From NCBI GenBank assembly GCA_002496565.1, contig DAKJ01000003.1, positions 1 to 64,000 of the forward strand: DNA of 64,000 nucleotides, written 5' to 3'. Both the position numbers and the translations under genes were made by a program. Shown here piece after piece: positions 46,095-54,554 of this stretch. This DNA is from Methanosarcina sp. UBA289. Its GTDB lineage: Archaea > Halobacteriota > Methanosarcinia > Methanosarcinales > Methanosarcinaceae. How positions within the stretch are numbered: position 1 is the first letter of the stretch; the number at the start of each line of letters is the position of its first letter. The notes below the pieces were generated by a model, which saw only the letters and a list, made by a program, of their open reading frames with translations, was not told where the DNA came from and ran no database searches.

Positions 46095-46949
46095 TCAGTG
46101 CAGGCTGAGCAACATGGATTCCAGAAAAGTTTCGCTTTCTGCTGTACACATAAAGTTATCAATATATTGTTCGCTCTCGATCTGCCAGGCTGTTGATTTA
46201 TAAAACTCAAAAAGCTCTTTTGCCCAGTTTATAGCCTCAGGTTCAGAACAGGACATGTAATCATAATAGAATCTCCCATTGCTGTCAAAGAGAGAGACCA
46301 TCATCCCACGGTCTGAAACCATAAGTTCAGCCAGCTTGACCCCATCATTACAGACAAAAAGTTCAGTGTTTTGCAGCGTAGTAAATTTTCTTATTTTCTT
46401 TTCATAATTCTGCATAATTTTTTCGAGTACCGACTCTGTGAAAATAAGAGTGACATTTGACTCGAGCCTTGCAAGCCTTGTGTAAAGGGGAAGGAATTCA
46501 GGCCTGTAAAAGGATGAGAACACCATCAAATAACGTGATGAGGAGAAGAATTCCAAAAGTTCTGTACTCGGTTCAAAAATCTGGCTCGGATCGGGTTCAA
46601 CCAGCTTGCAGTCCTTCAAGTCTCCTATTTTGTTGAGGAGATACGGGGGAATTCCACTTAGGTCGTGTTCGATCCAGTAATTGTCTCTCTCGAGTAAAAT
46701 AAGGACATTGACAAGAGATTTAACTCTTTTAAAGACCTGATCTCCCATATCTGTCAATTCATAGCTGCCATTTTTTTGAATAACAAGGTCACTGTCCGTA
46801 AGCCTTTTGATTTGGGGTAAGATAGCCGTGGGAGAAACATCAAGGAGGGTTTTAATTTCTTCCATTGTTCTTGGTTCCTCTCCCAAAAGTAAAAGGAGAT
46901 CTCTTCGTTTCTGGGAACGAAATACGACATCTATTAACTCATGCTGCAT
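46095..46949 (-). CDS. Msr-type winged-helix regulator (FilR1-like), second of pair
   Basis: A 284-aa homologue of the neighbouring regulator with the same two-part build: winged helix LLLLGEEPRTMEEIKTLLDV at the N-terminus and a FilR1-like domain with SSRYLMVFSSFYRPEFLPLY in the C-terminal half. It is transcribed away from mtaC, with about 900 bp between. The two regulators differ along the whole length and are not a recent duplication. GTGG lies five bases before ATG 46949. The inferred role is methanol-dependent control of mtaC-mtaB. Confidence 0.82.
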   Translation of the reverse strand: MQHELIDVVFRSQKRRDLLLLLGEEPRTMEEIKTLLDVSPTAILPQIKRLTDSDLVIQKNGSYELTDMGDQVFKRVKSLVNVLILLERDNYWIEHDLSGIPPYLLNKIGDLKDCKLVEPDPSQIFEPSTELLEFFSSSRYLMVFSSFYRPEFLPLYTRLARLESNVTLIFTESVLEKIMQNYEKKIRKFTTLQNTELFVCNDGVKLAELMVSDRGMMVSLFDSNGRFYYDYMSCSEPEAINWAKELFEFYKSTAWQIESEQYIDNFMCTAESETFLESMLLSLH

Positions 46950-47847
46950 TCAAACCACTTCTATCGCATTTTTATGTAGATATAGGATTTCTGTATCATT
47001 TGACACTAAAATCTCCGCACGAAGACGGATGAAAATTCGAGTTCCAGTCTGATTCTGTACAACCTGAACAGGAAGAAGCGTTTGTGCCATATTACAGGGA
47101 TAATCGATACACCCATTTATATAAAAGTATTTGGATGAATAATTTTAAACGCAAGAAAGTCTAGGCAACATAATTATGTGAGTTCCTGAAAAATTACAGG
47201 CATCCATAAAAACGATAGCTTAAGATGTATTTTGAAATCGTTAGTTTTTTTACTAACTAAAAGAATTAGAGGATGTAAAATTGAAAGAGTACAACATGAA
47301 CATTGAAATTTTTGACCGGATTTATCTGAATAATCGCATTGTTCAAAAAAAATCATTATGTAATTTATCCACGCATTTAGAAGAAGTCTAGATGTTTAGA
47401 AGAGTGACTTCAAAAATTTAAGACTTGTTTATCAGGAAAAGAGATTGCAAATAATTCCAGGGAAAAAAGCTGTGTAATTACTTTAAAATTTCAGACCCCT
47501 TATTGCTCTGTAAAAACCAGAAAAAAATTTTCGTCGGTTATGGTATATGTGATAATTTCCCCTAATTATGTTGTATAAATGTGTCAGAATTAACGGACAC
47601 GCAAATCAATCAAAAAGGAAAAGTTCCGGTAAGAAGAAGAAAATTCTTTCGCTAGTAGATACTGAGGAAATCTGGAGATAGAATCCAATAGAACGGACTC
47701 GTTGCAGATTTTTCAGATCTTAATACCCAAAAGAAATGACTTCATGGAGGGAAAGCCGGAACCTCACGATACCGAATATATCCGGGACTGTAGACCCGGT
47801 AACGGTAGAGATCTTTTTGCCAAAAACCAAAACGGAGGTTTAAAAAT
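46950..47847. promoter_or_regulatory. divergent control region of the regulator pair and mtaC-mtaB
   Basis: About 900 bp. A TATA box for mtaC (GTATAAAT at 47573-47580) implies a leader of about 240 nt. Close to the gene, TACCG (47770-47774) pairs with CGGTA (47803-47807), enclosing CCGGG/CCCGG (47782-47799), and TTTTT follows at 47814-47818. The mtaC SD (GGAGGT, about 47834-47839) comes next. Long leaders are known for mta operons; the hairpin with T-run resembles an attenuator. Confidence 0.55.
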
Positions 47848-48624
47848 ATGTTGGACTTTACAGAGGCAAGTCTGAAAAAGGTTTTAACCAGATACAATGT
47901 GGCTCTGGAAAAGGCAATGACGCCTGAAGAAGCCGCAGAAGAGATCTATCCTAAAGACGAACTGATCTACCCGATCGCAAAGGCCATCTTCGAGGGAGAA
48001 GAAGATGACGTTATCGAGGGTCTCCAAGCTGCAATCGATGCAGGCAAGGACCCAATTGCTCTTATCGATGACGCTCTCATGGTCGGTATGGGCGTTGTCA
48101 CAAGACTCTATGATGAAGGTATAATTTTCCTTCCAAATGTCATGATGTCCGCTGACGCCATGCTCGAAGGTATCGAATTCTGTAAGGAAAACTCTGAAGC
48201 TGCCCCTGTAACCAAGGGAACTGTTGTCTGTCACGTCGCAGAAGGTGACGTTCACGACATTGGTAAGAACATCGTTACCGCTCTCCTCAGAGCAAACGGA
48301 TACAGTGTAGTTGACCTCGGAAGGGACGTCCCTGTGGACGAAGTCCTTACAGCAGTTGCCGCAAACAACCCAATTATGGTCACAGGTACTGCTCTAATGA
48401 CCACCACCATGTATGCATTCAAGGAAGTTAACGACAAACTCCTCGAGAAAGGATATAAGATTCCATTCGTGTGCGGTGGCGGTGCAGTTAACCAGGACTT
48501 CGTATCTCAGTATGCACTCGGCATATATGGTGAAGAAGCAGCTGATGCACCCAAGGTTGCTGACGCAATAGTTGCAGGTACTACAGATATCGCAGCATTA
48601 AGAGACAAATTCCACAAGCACTGA
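47848..48624 (+). CDS. mtaC: methanol-specific corrinoid protein MtaC
   Basis: Carries the methyl group from methanol, loaded by MtaB, to MtaA and coenzyme M. The 258-aa protein has an N-terminal helical cap (about 1-120) and a B12-binding Rossmann domain with GDVHDIGKNIV, where His136 is the lower axial cobalt ligand. Further typical motifs are a Val-Asp-Leu-Gly-Arg-Asp-Val-Pro segment, GTALMTTTM and CGGGAVNQDF. GGAGGT precedes ATG 47848. It is ten bases upstream of mtaB and coded with strongly biased, C-ending codons as expected for a very highly expressed protein. Confidence 0.96.
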   Translation: MLDFTEASLKKVLTRYNVALEKAMTPEEAAEEIYPKDELIYPIAKAIFEGEEDDVIEGLQAAIDAGKDPIALIDDALMVGMGVVTRLYDEGIIFLPNVMMSADAMLEGIEFCKENSEAAPVTKGTVVCHVAEGDVHDIGKNIVTALLRANGYSVVDLGRDVPVDEVLTAVAANNPIMVTGTALMTTTMYAFKEVNDKLLEKGYKIPFVCGGGAVNQDFVSQYALGIYGEEAADAPKVADAIVAGTTDIAALRDKFHKH

Positions 48625-48634
48625 GGTGAGTTAA

Positions 48635-50020
48635 ATGGCAGCAAAAAGATATACTTCAATGGCATACGCAAGCGCAGACGAAATGACCTTCGGCGTATCC
48701 AAATACCCGGTAAAGGCAGGCCTCGACCTCGAAATCGGTGCAGGCTACACAATTCCTGAAATTAATTATGCTCCAAGACCTGAAGCCGGTGCATCCAAGG
48801 AAAAACTCGTAAAGGAATACGAGAGGATCACCACTGACATTATGTCAAGGATGGTTCAGGTTGGTTTCCCAGCAGTTATTCTCGAAACCGAACACGTTCA
48901 GCAGATGTCCAACAACCCCTCCTGGGGAGCAGAAGTTGCACACGCCCAGAAAACTATCATGGAAGAGTTCCACGATGAATATGGAATAAAGTGCGCACTC
49001 CGCCACACCATTGGTGACATTCGTGAGAACAGAGATTTCCTTCAGCTCAGAGGCGACAAGTACTCCGTCTTCCTCGAAGCCTTCGAAGAATGCGCCAAGG
49101 CAGGTGCTGACCTTCTGTCCGTTGAATCAATGGGTGGTAAGGAAGTATTCGACTACGCAGTTCTCAGGAACGACATTGCTGGTATGCTCTACTCAATCGG
49201 CTGTCTCGGTTCCATTGACATGGAACTCATCTGGTCAGACATCTCCGCAATTGCAAAGAAGACCGGAACTGTCTCTGCAGGTGACACAGACTGTGCCCAG
49301 GCAAACACCGCAATGTTCATCGGCGGTGGACTGCTGGACAAGAACCTCGCCCACACCCTTGCAATCCTTGCAAGAGCAATCTCTGCTCCAAGGTCCCTCG
49401 TCGCATACGAATGCGGTGCAGTAGGCCCTGGTAAGGACTGCGGATATGAAAACATCATTGTTAAAGCCATTACAGGTATGCCAATGACCATGGAAGGCAA
49501 AACCTCAACCTGTGCCCACTCTGACGTAATGGGTAACCTGGTCATGCAGTGCTGTGACTGCTGGTCCAATGAGTCTGTTGAGTACCACGGTGAATTCGGC
49601 GGTACAACTGTTCAGTGCTGGTCCGAGTCCCTTGCATACGACTGCGCTCTCATGAACACCGCTCTTGAAACCAAGAACGACAAGGTTCTCAGGGACCTCC
49701 TTATGCTCTCCGACAGATACAGAGACCCACAGGCATACGTCCTTGCATACGACAACGCCTACAGAGTCGGTCAGGCAATTGTAAAGGACGGAGACAATAT
49801 CTACCTCAGAGCAAAGAACGCTGCAGTCGAATGTTGCAAGATTGTCGAAGAAGGTGCAGCTGACAAGCTCGAGCTCTCCAGATTCGAAGCCAAAGCCCTC
49901 GCAGACGCAAAGGCAGCTCTCGAATCTCTTCCAGACGACATGGACAAGTTCATGGACGACTGTCTTACAAAATACAAGAGTGAAGTTAAAGTCTTCCTGC
50001 CGGAGAACTACGGCTTCTAA
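48635..50020 (+). CDS. mtaB: methanol:corrinoid methyltransferase MtaB
   Basis: Zinc enzyme that activates methanol and methylates Co(I) of MtaC. It is 461 aa, exactly the known length. The zinc ligands of the characterised enzyme are all present at the same positions: Glu164 (LSVESMGGKE), Cys220 (AGDTDCAQA) and Cys269 (GKDCGYE). GAGGTGAG lies between the mtaC stop and ATG 48635. The codon usage is highly biased, as in mtaC. With mtaC it forms one methanol module controlled by the divergent regulator pair; mtaA is not in this window. Confidence 0.97.
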   Translation: MAAKRYTSMAYASADEMTFGVSKYPVKAGLDLEIGAGYTIPEINYAPRPEAGASKEKLVKEYERITTDIMSRMVQVGFPAVILETEHVQQMSNNPSWGAEVAHAQKTIMEEFHDEYGIKCALRHTIGDIRENRDFLQLRGDKYSVFLEAFEECAKAGADLLSVESMGGKEVFDYAVLRNDIAGMLYSIGCLGSIDMELIWSDISAIAKKTGTVSAGDTDCAQANTAMFIGGGLLDKNLAHTLAILARAISAPRSLVAYECGAVGPGKDCGYENIIVKAITGMPMTMEGKTSTCAHSDVMGNLVMQCCDCWSNESVEYHGEFGGTTVQCWSESLAYDCALMNTALETKNDKVLRDLLMLSDRYRDPQAYVLAYDNAYRVGQAIVKDGDNIYLRAKNAAVECCKIVEEGAADKLELSRFEAKALADAKAALESLPDDMDKFMDDCLTKYKSEVKVFLPENYGF

Positions 50021-50052
50021 GCCGAATCCTCCGGTTCTCTTTTTCTTTTTGA
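50000..50052 (+). terminator. mtaC-mtaB terminator overlapping the mtaB stop codon
   Basis: Nested hairpin: outer CCGGAG (50000-50005) with CTCCGG (50028-50033); inner CGGCTT/AAGCCG around the TAA stop (50018-50020). TTCTCTTTTTCTTTTT follows. This is the strongest terminator-like structure in the window, fitting a very highly transcribed operon. Confidence 0.75.
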
Positions 50053-50249
50053 GAACTAGCTTAGAATACACAGATTCGTTTATATTTCTCGCCGTCTTGG
50101 CCTTTGTTTTTGCATGACTTGTGTCTCCTCTGTATTCTCTGCACCCCTTATAATTTTGATATACTTGCGTTTTAGTTCAACCAGAACTTATAATCACAAG
50201 GACATGAAAACTCACACAAAGTTCCTTTTTATTATACACCAGTACTCTT

Positions 50250-50346
50250 AAACGCAAGCGTTGAGCCGCAACCGTTGAGCCGGTTGATCACGCCGGCCAT
50301 TTCTTTGCGGGGGTTTTTCGCTCAAGCCTTTTTGAGCTTGCGGGCA
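50250..50346 (-). repeat. hairpin-rich repeat element, left copy (inverted)
   Basis: Read on the minus strand it gives GCCCGCAAGC, then CAAAAAGGCTTGAGCGAAAA, a GATCAACC-containing middle and CAACGGTTGCGGC. The same order of words occurs on the plus strand at 52149-52309, so the two form inverted copies around the HAD hydrolase and small membrane protein genes. Confidence 0.6.
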
Positions 50347-50958
50347 AAATCTTTTAAGAAGATTTGTGGGATTCAGGCAGTAGGTTCAGAGTGGGATTCA
50401 CCCAGTTAGCAGATTAATCAAAAATTAAATTAATATAAAGAATAATGCTACAAAAATAAGATAATTTTGACTAAATATAGTGAAATTAAATATTAGGACT
50501 AAAATATATTCCCAGAGAAGAAGAGCATATTTAATTTAATAATTACATAGAAAAAGGAAAAACATATATATAAGAGAGGAGTATCGATAATTAGTAGCGT
50601 GGGACAAAAAATATACGAACAGACTAAAAAACCGTGCCATCAGTAAGGAGTTCAGACAACTCTCCCATGTTACTTTCTTTCTATAATTATTGAATTTTCA
50701 AAATGATCCCGTTTTAAGAACTAATAAGTTAAATTTTACAGATGGACTCTGCTCCAGTACTTTCCCAATAAATGATAAAGCTCAAGTTTTTAGACTAGTT
50801 TTACTAGGAAAATTTCAATTATATGTTATTTATGAAACAAGCATTGTAATTTTCAGCTTTGGGAATATTCAATTTACATACTGATCCTGAGGTATTACCT
50901 ATTTTCGATTGTTAAGATCTTTAGCTGTGATTTGTTCCGTAAATAGTTAATTTGAAGA

Positions 50959-51033
50959 CTTGCCAGAGAACTAGATGGGCCTCGTGCTGTAAGAAAAATG
51001 CTTGAAAAAGAGTTTAGAGAAAAAACTTTATGA
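50959..51033 (+). pseudogene. short C-terminal gene remnant
   Basis: A 24-codon frame, LARELDGPRAVRKMLEKEFR and four more residues before TGA, has clear protein-like composition. Stops directly upstream in frame leave no room for a start. It is probably the tail of a decayed gene; the family is not recognised. Confidence 0.3.
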
Positions 51034-51107
51034 AAACCCTTTTCAGTTTCCGCAATACTTCTATCAACATGGCTGAGTGAAGAAAACAATCTGGAAAAAA
51101 CCTATGA

Positions 51108-51749
51108 TCATGTAATGAGGCTCTTCAGATAATCGAGAAGAGAAGCATGGTCTTCTAGCACAAGATCTGCATGCTCTATTTTTTTAGGCTCAAGCATACT
51201 TGCAACTGCAACACAGTAAAGCCCTGCTCTCTTGGCGGCAGTTATCCCCAAAGGCGCATTTTCAATTACTACACACTCGTTTTTTGTCAGGTCAAGCATT
51301 TCAAGGGCTTTAAGGTAAGGGTCAGGATCAGGTTTCCCATATTCAAGGTCGCTCCCGGTAATTATGACCTCAAAACAGTTCGAAAAATACTTATCAATAA
51401 TTTTATTTATTGTATCGACATGAGATCCGGAAACCATAGCGAGCTTGAAGTGTCGTTTCAACTCCTTAAGGCAATCCAGAATACCCTCAAAAGGCTTTAT
51501 CTGATCAAACTCAAGAACCTCACGTTTCCTCTCAGGCAGTTGATCTAAATGCCAAGGCTCAGGCTCTCTTCCGACCTTTTCAAAAATTGATTTAATTAAC
51601 CTCCTGTTGTTTGAGCCTTCGAGCTCGTAAATATCCTCCCTAGTTATGGTAATACCAATTTCTTTGAAGGTTTTAACCCAGGCGTCGGCCTGGAAACGCA
51701 TGGAATCTACAAGAACCCCATCCACATCAAAAATTATTGCTTTTAACAT
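51108..51749 (-). CDS. HAD superfamily hydrolase (phosphatase/phosphomutase-like)
   Basis: 213 aa with HAD motif I IIFDVDGVLVDSMRFQ (nucleophile Asp9, general acid Asp11), a helical cap (about 18-85), motif II MVSGSH, motif III Lys in EYGKPDPDPYLKAL and motif IV VVIENAPLGITAAKRAG. The beta-phosphoglucomutase/phosphoglycolate phosphatase branch is the best match; the substrate is unknown. The gene and the small membrane protein beyond it lie between inverted copies of a repeat. Confidence 0.88.
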   Translation of the reverse strand: MLKAIIFDVDGVLVDSMRFQADAWVKTFKEIGITITREDIYELEGSNNRRLIKSIFEKVGREPEPWHLDQLPERKREVLEFDQIKPFEGILDCLKELKRHFKLAMVSGSHVDTINKIIDKYFSNCFEVIITGSDLEYGKPDPDPYLKALEMLDLTKNECVVIENAPLGITAAKRAGLYCVAVASMLEPKKIEHADLVLEDHASLLDYLKSLIT

Positions 51750-51867
51750 CTATTCAATAGATTGTTATAATCTATAATAAATATTATGAAAATCCAAGTT
51801 CAGAAAAATCTCTATATAGATAGATATCAAGTAGTAATCAGAATATTTTTTCCTTGATTGGACTTTT

Positions 51868-52065
51868 TCACTTGAAATACCTATAATACCTATCATACAG
51901 GTAACCACCTAGCCAGTACCCAAGGAGAGCAAAAATTAGTGTGCCTGGGGCGTAGATAGAAGGGCCTAATCCCTCAATGAGAAATAAAAGATTGAAAAAT
52001 AAAAGATAAGAAATTAAAAAGATTAAAGATACAATTATCTTGACATGTTTCTTTTCCAGTCTCAA
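51868..52065 (-). CDS. small membrane protein, two transmembrane segments
   Basis: 65 residues starting at TTG 52065. A basic N-terminus (RLEKKHVK), two hydrophobic segments (about 9-31 and 37-55) and a Tyr/Arg-rich tail (YLYDRYYRYFK) suggest an inner-membrane protein. GGAGG lies 12 bases upstream, a little far. The function and family are unknown. Confidence 0.55.
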   Translation of the reverse strand: MRLEKKHVKIIVSLIFLISYLLFFNLLFLIEGLGPSIYAPGTLIFALLGYWLGGYLYDRYYRYFK

Positions 52066-52148
52066 GTTTTATCTGAACCTCCTCTCCCCAACCTTAAAAT
52101 CTGTAACTTATGGAATTAGACTTATTTACGGCTTTTAAAAAATTGATT

Positions 52149-52309
52149 GCCCGCAAGCCTTTTCAAAAAAGGCTTGAGCGAAAATTCAAGCAACGAGGTG
52201 GTCGGCAGATTATCACAAGCCTTTTCAAAAAAGGCTTGAGCGAAAACAACGTGGAGGCGTAATCAAACAGCGCAACGGTTGCGGCCGACGGTTGTAGCTC
52301 AACGGTTAT
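52149..52309 (+). repeat. hairpin-rich repeat element, right copy with duplicated hairpin
   Basis: It contains the perfect hairpin CAAGCCTTTT-C-AAAAAAGGCTTG twice (52154-52176 and 52216-52238, 62 bp apart), each followed by AGCGAAAA. It ends in CGCAACGGTTGCGGCC-like palindromes. It is an inverted copy of 50250-50346 with an internal duplication. It also lies just after msrB (minus strand), where the hairpins could act as terminators. Confidence 0.6.
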
Positions 52310-52327
52310 AATTGATCAAAAAATTTC

Positions 52328-52759
52328 TTACTTTCTTTCTTCGCCTTTCTTGCCTTCTTCACCTTCTTTCTTGAAATTAAGAGAAACTGAATTAATGCAG
52401 TAGCGTTTTCCGGTTGGTACAGGGCCGTCTTCAAATACATGACCCAGATGACTTCCGCAGCGGGAACAGACTACCTCAATCCTGTTCATGAAATAACTGG
52501 TATCCTCTTTGAGCTTTACCCTGTCACTCGAAATCACATCATAGAAACTTGGCCAGCCGGTTCCGGACTCGAATTTTGTGTCCGAGGAAAAGAGTTCTTG
52601 CCCACAGGCAGCACAGGTGTAAACTCCTTTTTCCTTGTTATAGTACAGGTTGCCGGAAAAAGGCCTTTCCGTACCTTTTTGCCTCAGGACGTGATATTGC
52701 TCAGATGTGAGTACCTTTTTCCATTCTTCTTCGGATCTTTCGATTGCTTTCTGTGCCAG
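52328..52759 (-). CDS. msrB: peptide methionine (R)-S-oxide reductase, apparent CTG start
   Basis: Reduces methionine-R-sulfoxide in oxidised proteins. The core has GTERPFSGNLYYNKEKGVYT, zinc pairs CAAC and CSRC, SGTGWPSFYDVI, and the catalytic Cys in KRYCINSVSLNF. The frame is open another 100 codons upstream to ATG 53059, but that part is an aromatic, AT-driven hydrophobic stretch unlike any MsrB. A perfect GGGGG SD (52767-52771) lies seven bases before a CTG codon at 52757-52759, giving (M)AQKAIERSEEEWKK and 143 aa, the family's size. I therefore infer a non-canonical CTG start; the long form cannot be ruled out. Confidence 0.85.
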   Translation of the reverse strand: MAQKAIERSEEEWKKVLTSEQYHVLRQKGTERPFSGNLYYNKEKGVYTCAACGQELFSSDTKFESGTGWPSFYDVISSDRVKLKEDTSYFMNRIEVVCSRCGSHLGHVFEDGPVPTGKRYCINSVSLNFKKEGEEGKKGEERK

Positions 52760-53048
52760 TTGTAAACCCCCTATCAATGTAAGTAGTTGTTTTAGAAATA
52801 TTACTGTTTCTTCGATACAGGAAAAACCAATTGCGAATTCAGAAGTAGAGTCAATGTATGTGTATGGAATAAAATGATAAATTACATTTATAGAGATCCA
52901 ATAAAAATTATACGCATAGAAATAAAATGACAAAAGTAGCTTATTATAAAGTGCGGTAGTCAGATAGAGATAATAAATAAAAAAAGAATTATATAATATT
53001 TGGTATAAAATAATATCTCTGGAATAGAACTTGTTGGTTTGAGTTAGC

Positions 53049-53519
53049 ATGGGAAACAATCTGACAAGGGAGAAAGACTACAGTATAATAACCGCTGCAT
53101 TTATCTTTATACTTCTTGCAGTAGTCTTTGTAGTTATCATTTTTAAACAAATTAACCTTGGAAAGTTTATCCTGCCGTTCTATCTCATAGTAATTGGAAT
53201 GTTTTTCTTTGCTACAGCTATGGAATCCGAAAATAAACTAGGAGAATGGCTTGCTTCTTTGAGCTGGACATTTAATATGCTTGGTTTGGTTCTCTTTTAT
53301 CAATACACAACAGGAAATTTGAAAAGCTGGATCTATATGTGGGCTCTAATCTTTCCCACCGGAATTGGACTGGGTCAGGTCTGTTACGGAGCTGTTAAAG
53401 CCAAAAAAGAGCCTATTGAGCGTGGAAAAGTCCTTATCCAGATAGGATTTGGGCTATTTATCTTTATCTTCGTAGTTTTCAAGCTATTTTTTCCAGTAAT
53501 AGCACGAATGGATAAATAA
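53049..53519 (+). CDS. membrane protein of unknown function, four transmembrane segments
   Basis: 156 aa with hydrophobic segments at about 15-33, 40-56, 68-85 or 95-115, and 130-150. A polar KAKKEPIERGK loop precedes the last segment. No catalytic motif is seen and the family is not recognised. It begins at ATG 53049, divergent from msrB by about 290 bp if msrB starts at 52759. Confidence 0.65.
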   Translation: MGNNLTREKDYSIITAAFIFILLAVVFVVIIFKQINLGKFILPFYLIVIGMFFFATAMESENKLGEWLASLSWTFNMLGLVLFYQYTTGNLKSWIYMWALIFPTGIGLGQVCYGAVKAKKEPIERGKVLIQIGFGLFIFIFVVFKLFFPVIARMDK

Positions 53520-53572
53520 TACGTAGAAGATTGCAAGGAAAAGTAATGAAAAACAAGCATGGGTAAAGATAA

Positions 53573-53814
53573 GTGATACCAAAACATAATGAAGGAAAAA
53601 TGGTTGAAAATCTAAGGAAAAACTCGAAGTTTATTCCTAAACATTCATTCGTAGCTGAAGTTGATAGAAAAATTATAGGAATCCTGAATATTATCCGAGA
53701 TTCGAGTTTAAACTGGCAACTACATGGGGAATCACAGATCCTTTCGGCGCACCTGTTGAAGCATTTATGGTGCTGGAATTAAAAGGAAACTTGCTTAAAG
53801 GACACATCGGGTAG
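53573..53814 (+). pseudogene. broken GNAT N-acetyltransferase
   Basis: The first part (from 53573) reads MVENLRKNSKFIPKHSFVAE then VDRKIIG, the usual middle of GNAT proteins that begin with Asp-Gly-x-Glu-x-x-Leu-Val. From about 53701 the matching C-terminal part lies in another frame (FEFKLATTWGITDPFGAPVE, then AFMVLELKGNLLKGHIG, TAG). The N-terminus and the acetyl-CoA-binding centre are missing and the frame is shifted, so this is a decayed gene. Confidence 0.65.
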
Positions 53815-53948
53815 TATAAGATCCAGAAAAGTTTCTTGAGGCGTGAAAGAGAGAAATAAGATTCAAAAAAGGAAAAGCGATTTAAATGGTAAAAGCAGGC
53901 TTAAAAGGGTAAAAATTGGAAGTAAAAAGAAAAATAACAGGGGAGAAA

Positions 53949-54554
53949 TCATATAAGTGGGATCAAGCTTGACTCGCCTCTTCTAAATTCAGGGCCAGAC
54001 AGATGAGTAGTCGAGACCAATTTTCCGAGCTCTCTTGATTTTTCAAGCAGTCTGGGCCTGAAGGAGACTTCAAGATTATCCGTGCCAGCAGCAATAATGG
54101 TTTCTAAAACATCAAAACCTAGGTAGTAGAGAATTCCGGCTGTATATTCAAAATACGGTTTGAAGGCATCTCTGTCCGAACTTCCCTGGGAAAAAACAAG
54201 AATAAGTTTTTTATTATCAAGCCGGCTCGAAAAATCAGGTTTTAAGAAGGCTGTCAGGCGATCGATAAAGAGTTTAGTCTGAGCAGTCATCTGCCACATG
54301 TAAACAGGAGAGCCAAGTACAACAGTGTCTGCAGCCTGGATTTCCTGGTAAAGTTCCTGCATGTCATCATCTATCGCACAGCAACCAGATTCCTGGCATC
54401 TGCAGCAGGCATCACAACCCTTAATATTTAGAGAAGCTAGATTGTAAATTACTTTTTCTGCACCGTTTTCAGCAGCTCCGTTGAGAATTGCATTTACAAG
54501 CTTTGTAGTGTTTCCATTGATATTAGGACTACCCACCAATCCAAGAATTTTAAT
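53949..54554 (-). CDS. iron-sulfur flavoprotein / NADPH-dependent FMN reductase family, apparent ATT start
   Basis: A flavodoxin-like protein with KILGLVGSPNINGNTTKLV (FMN phosphate loop) and the compact cluster motif CDACCRCQESGC (Cys-x2-Cys-x2-Cys-x4-Cys) of archaeal Isf proteins. Later come LGSPVYMWQMTAQTKLFIDR and VFSQGSS. It probably transfers electrons from ferredoxin to an acceptor such as O2 or peroxide. Homologues begin Met-Lys-Ile-Leu-Gly; here that position is ATT (54552-54554), seven bases after a perfect GGGGG SD. The only in-frame ATG lies 26 codons upstream (54632) without an SD. I infer an ATT start or an ATG-to-ATT change. Confidence 0.82.
   Translation of the reverse strand: MKILGLVGSPNINGNTTKLVNAILNGAAENGAEKVIYNLASLNIKGCDACCRCQESGCCAIDDDMQELYQEIQAADTVVLGSPVYMWQMTAQTKLFIDRLTAFLKPDFSSRLDNKKLILVFSQGSSDRDAFKPYFEYTAGILYYLGFDVLETIIAAGTDNLEVSFRPRLLEKSRELGKLVSTTHLSGPEFRRGESSLIPLI

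Larger units (their letters stand above)
50053..51107. other. intergenic region with repeat element and gene remnant
   Basis: About 1 kb without an intact gene. It holds the left copy of a hairpin repeat (50250-50346), AT-rich sequence to 50,900 and a short protein-like remnant (50959-51033). Confidence 0.45.

Noticed and set aside
49505..50071. 188-codon frame antisense to mtaB
   Set aside because: It is a shadow of the highly biased mtaB codons, with no family resemblance.
50690..50884. 64-codon frame between mtaB and the HAD gene
   Set aside because: No SD, no recognisable motif and composition like the surrounding AT-rich spacer.
52760..53059. 100-residue N-terminal membrane domain of MsrB
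   Set aside because: The stretch is Tyr/Phe/Ile/Leu-rich as expected from AT-rich non-coding DNA, has no MsrB counterpart, and a perfect SD lies only before the core.
53812..53814. In-frame TAG in the acetyltransferase remnant as a pyrrolysine codon
   Set aside because: Methanosarcina decodes some UAG as pyrrolysine, but the gene is already broken by a missing middle and a frameshift, and the residues after the TAG do not continue the family pattern.
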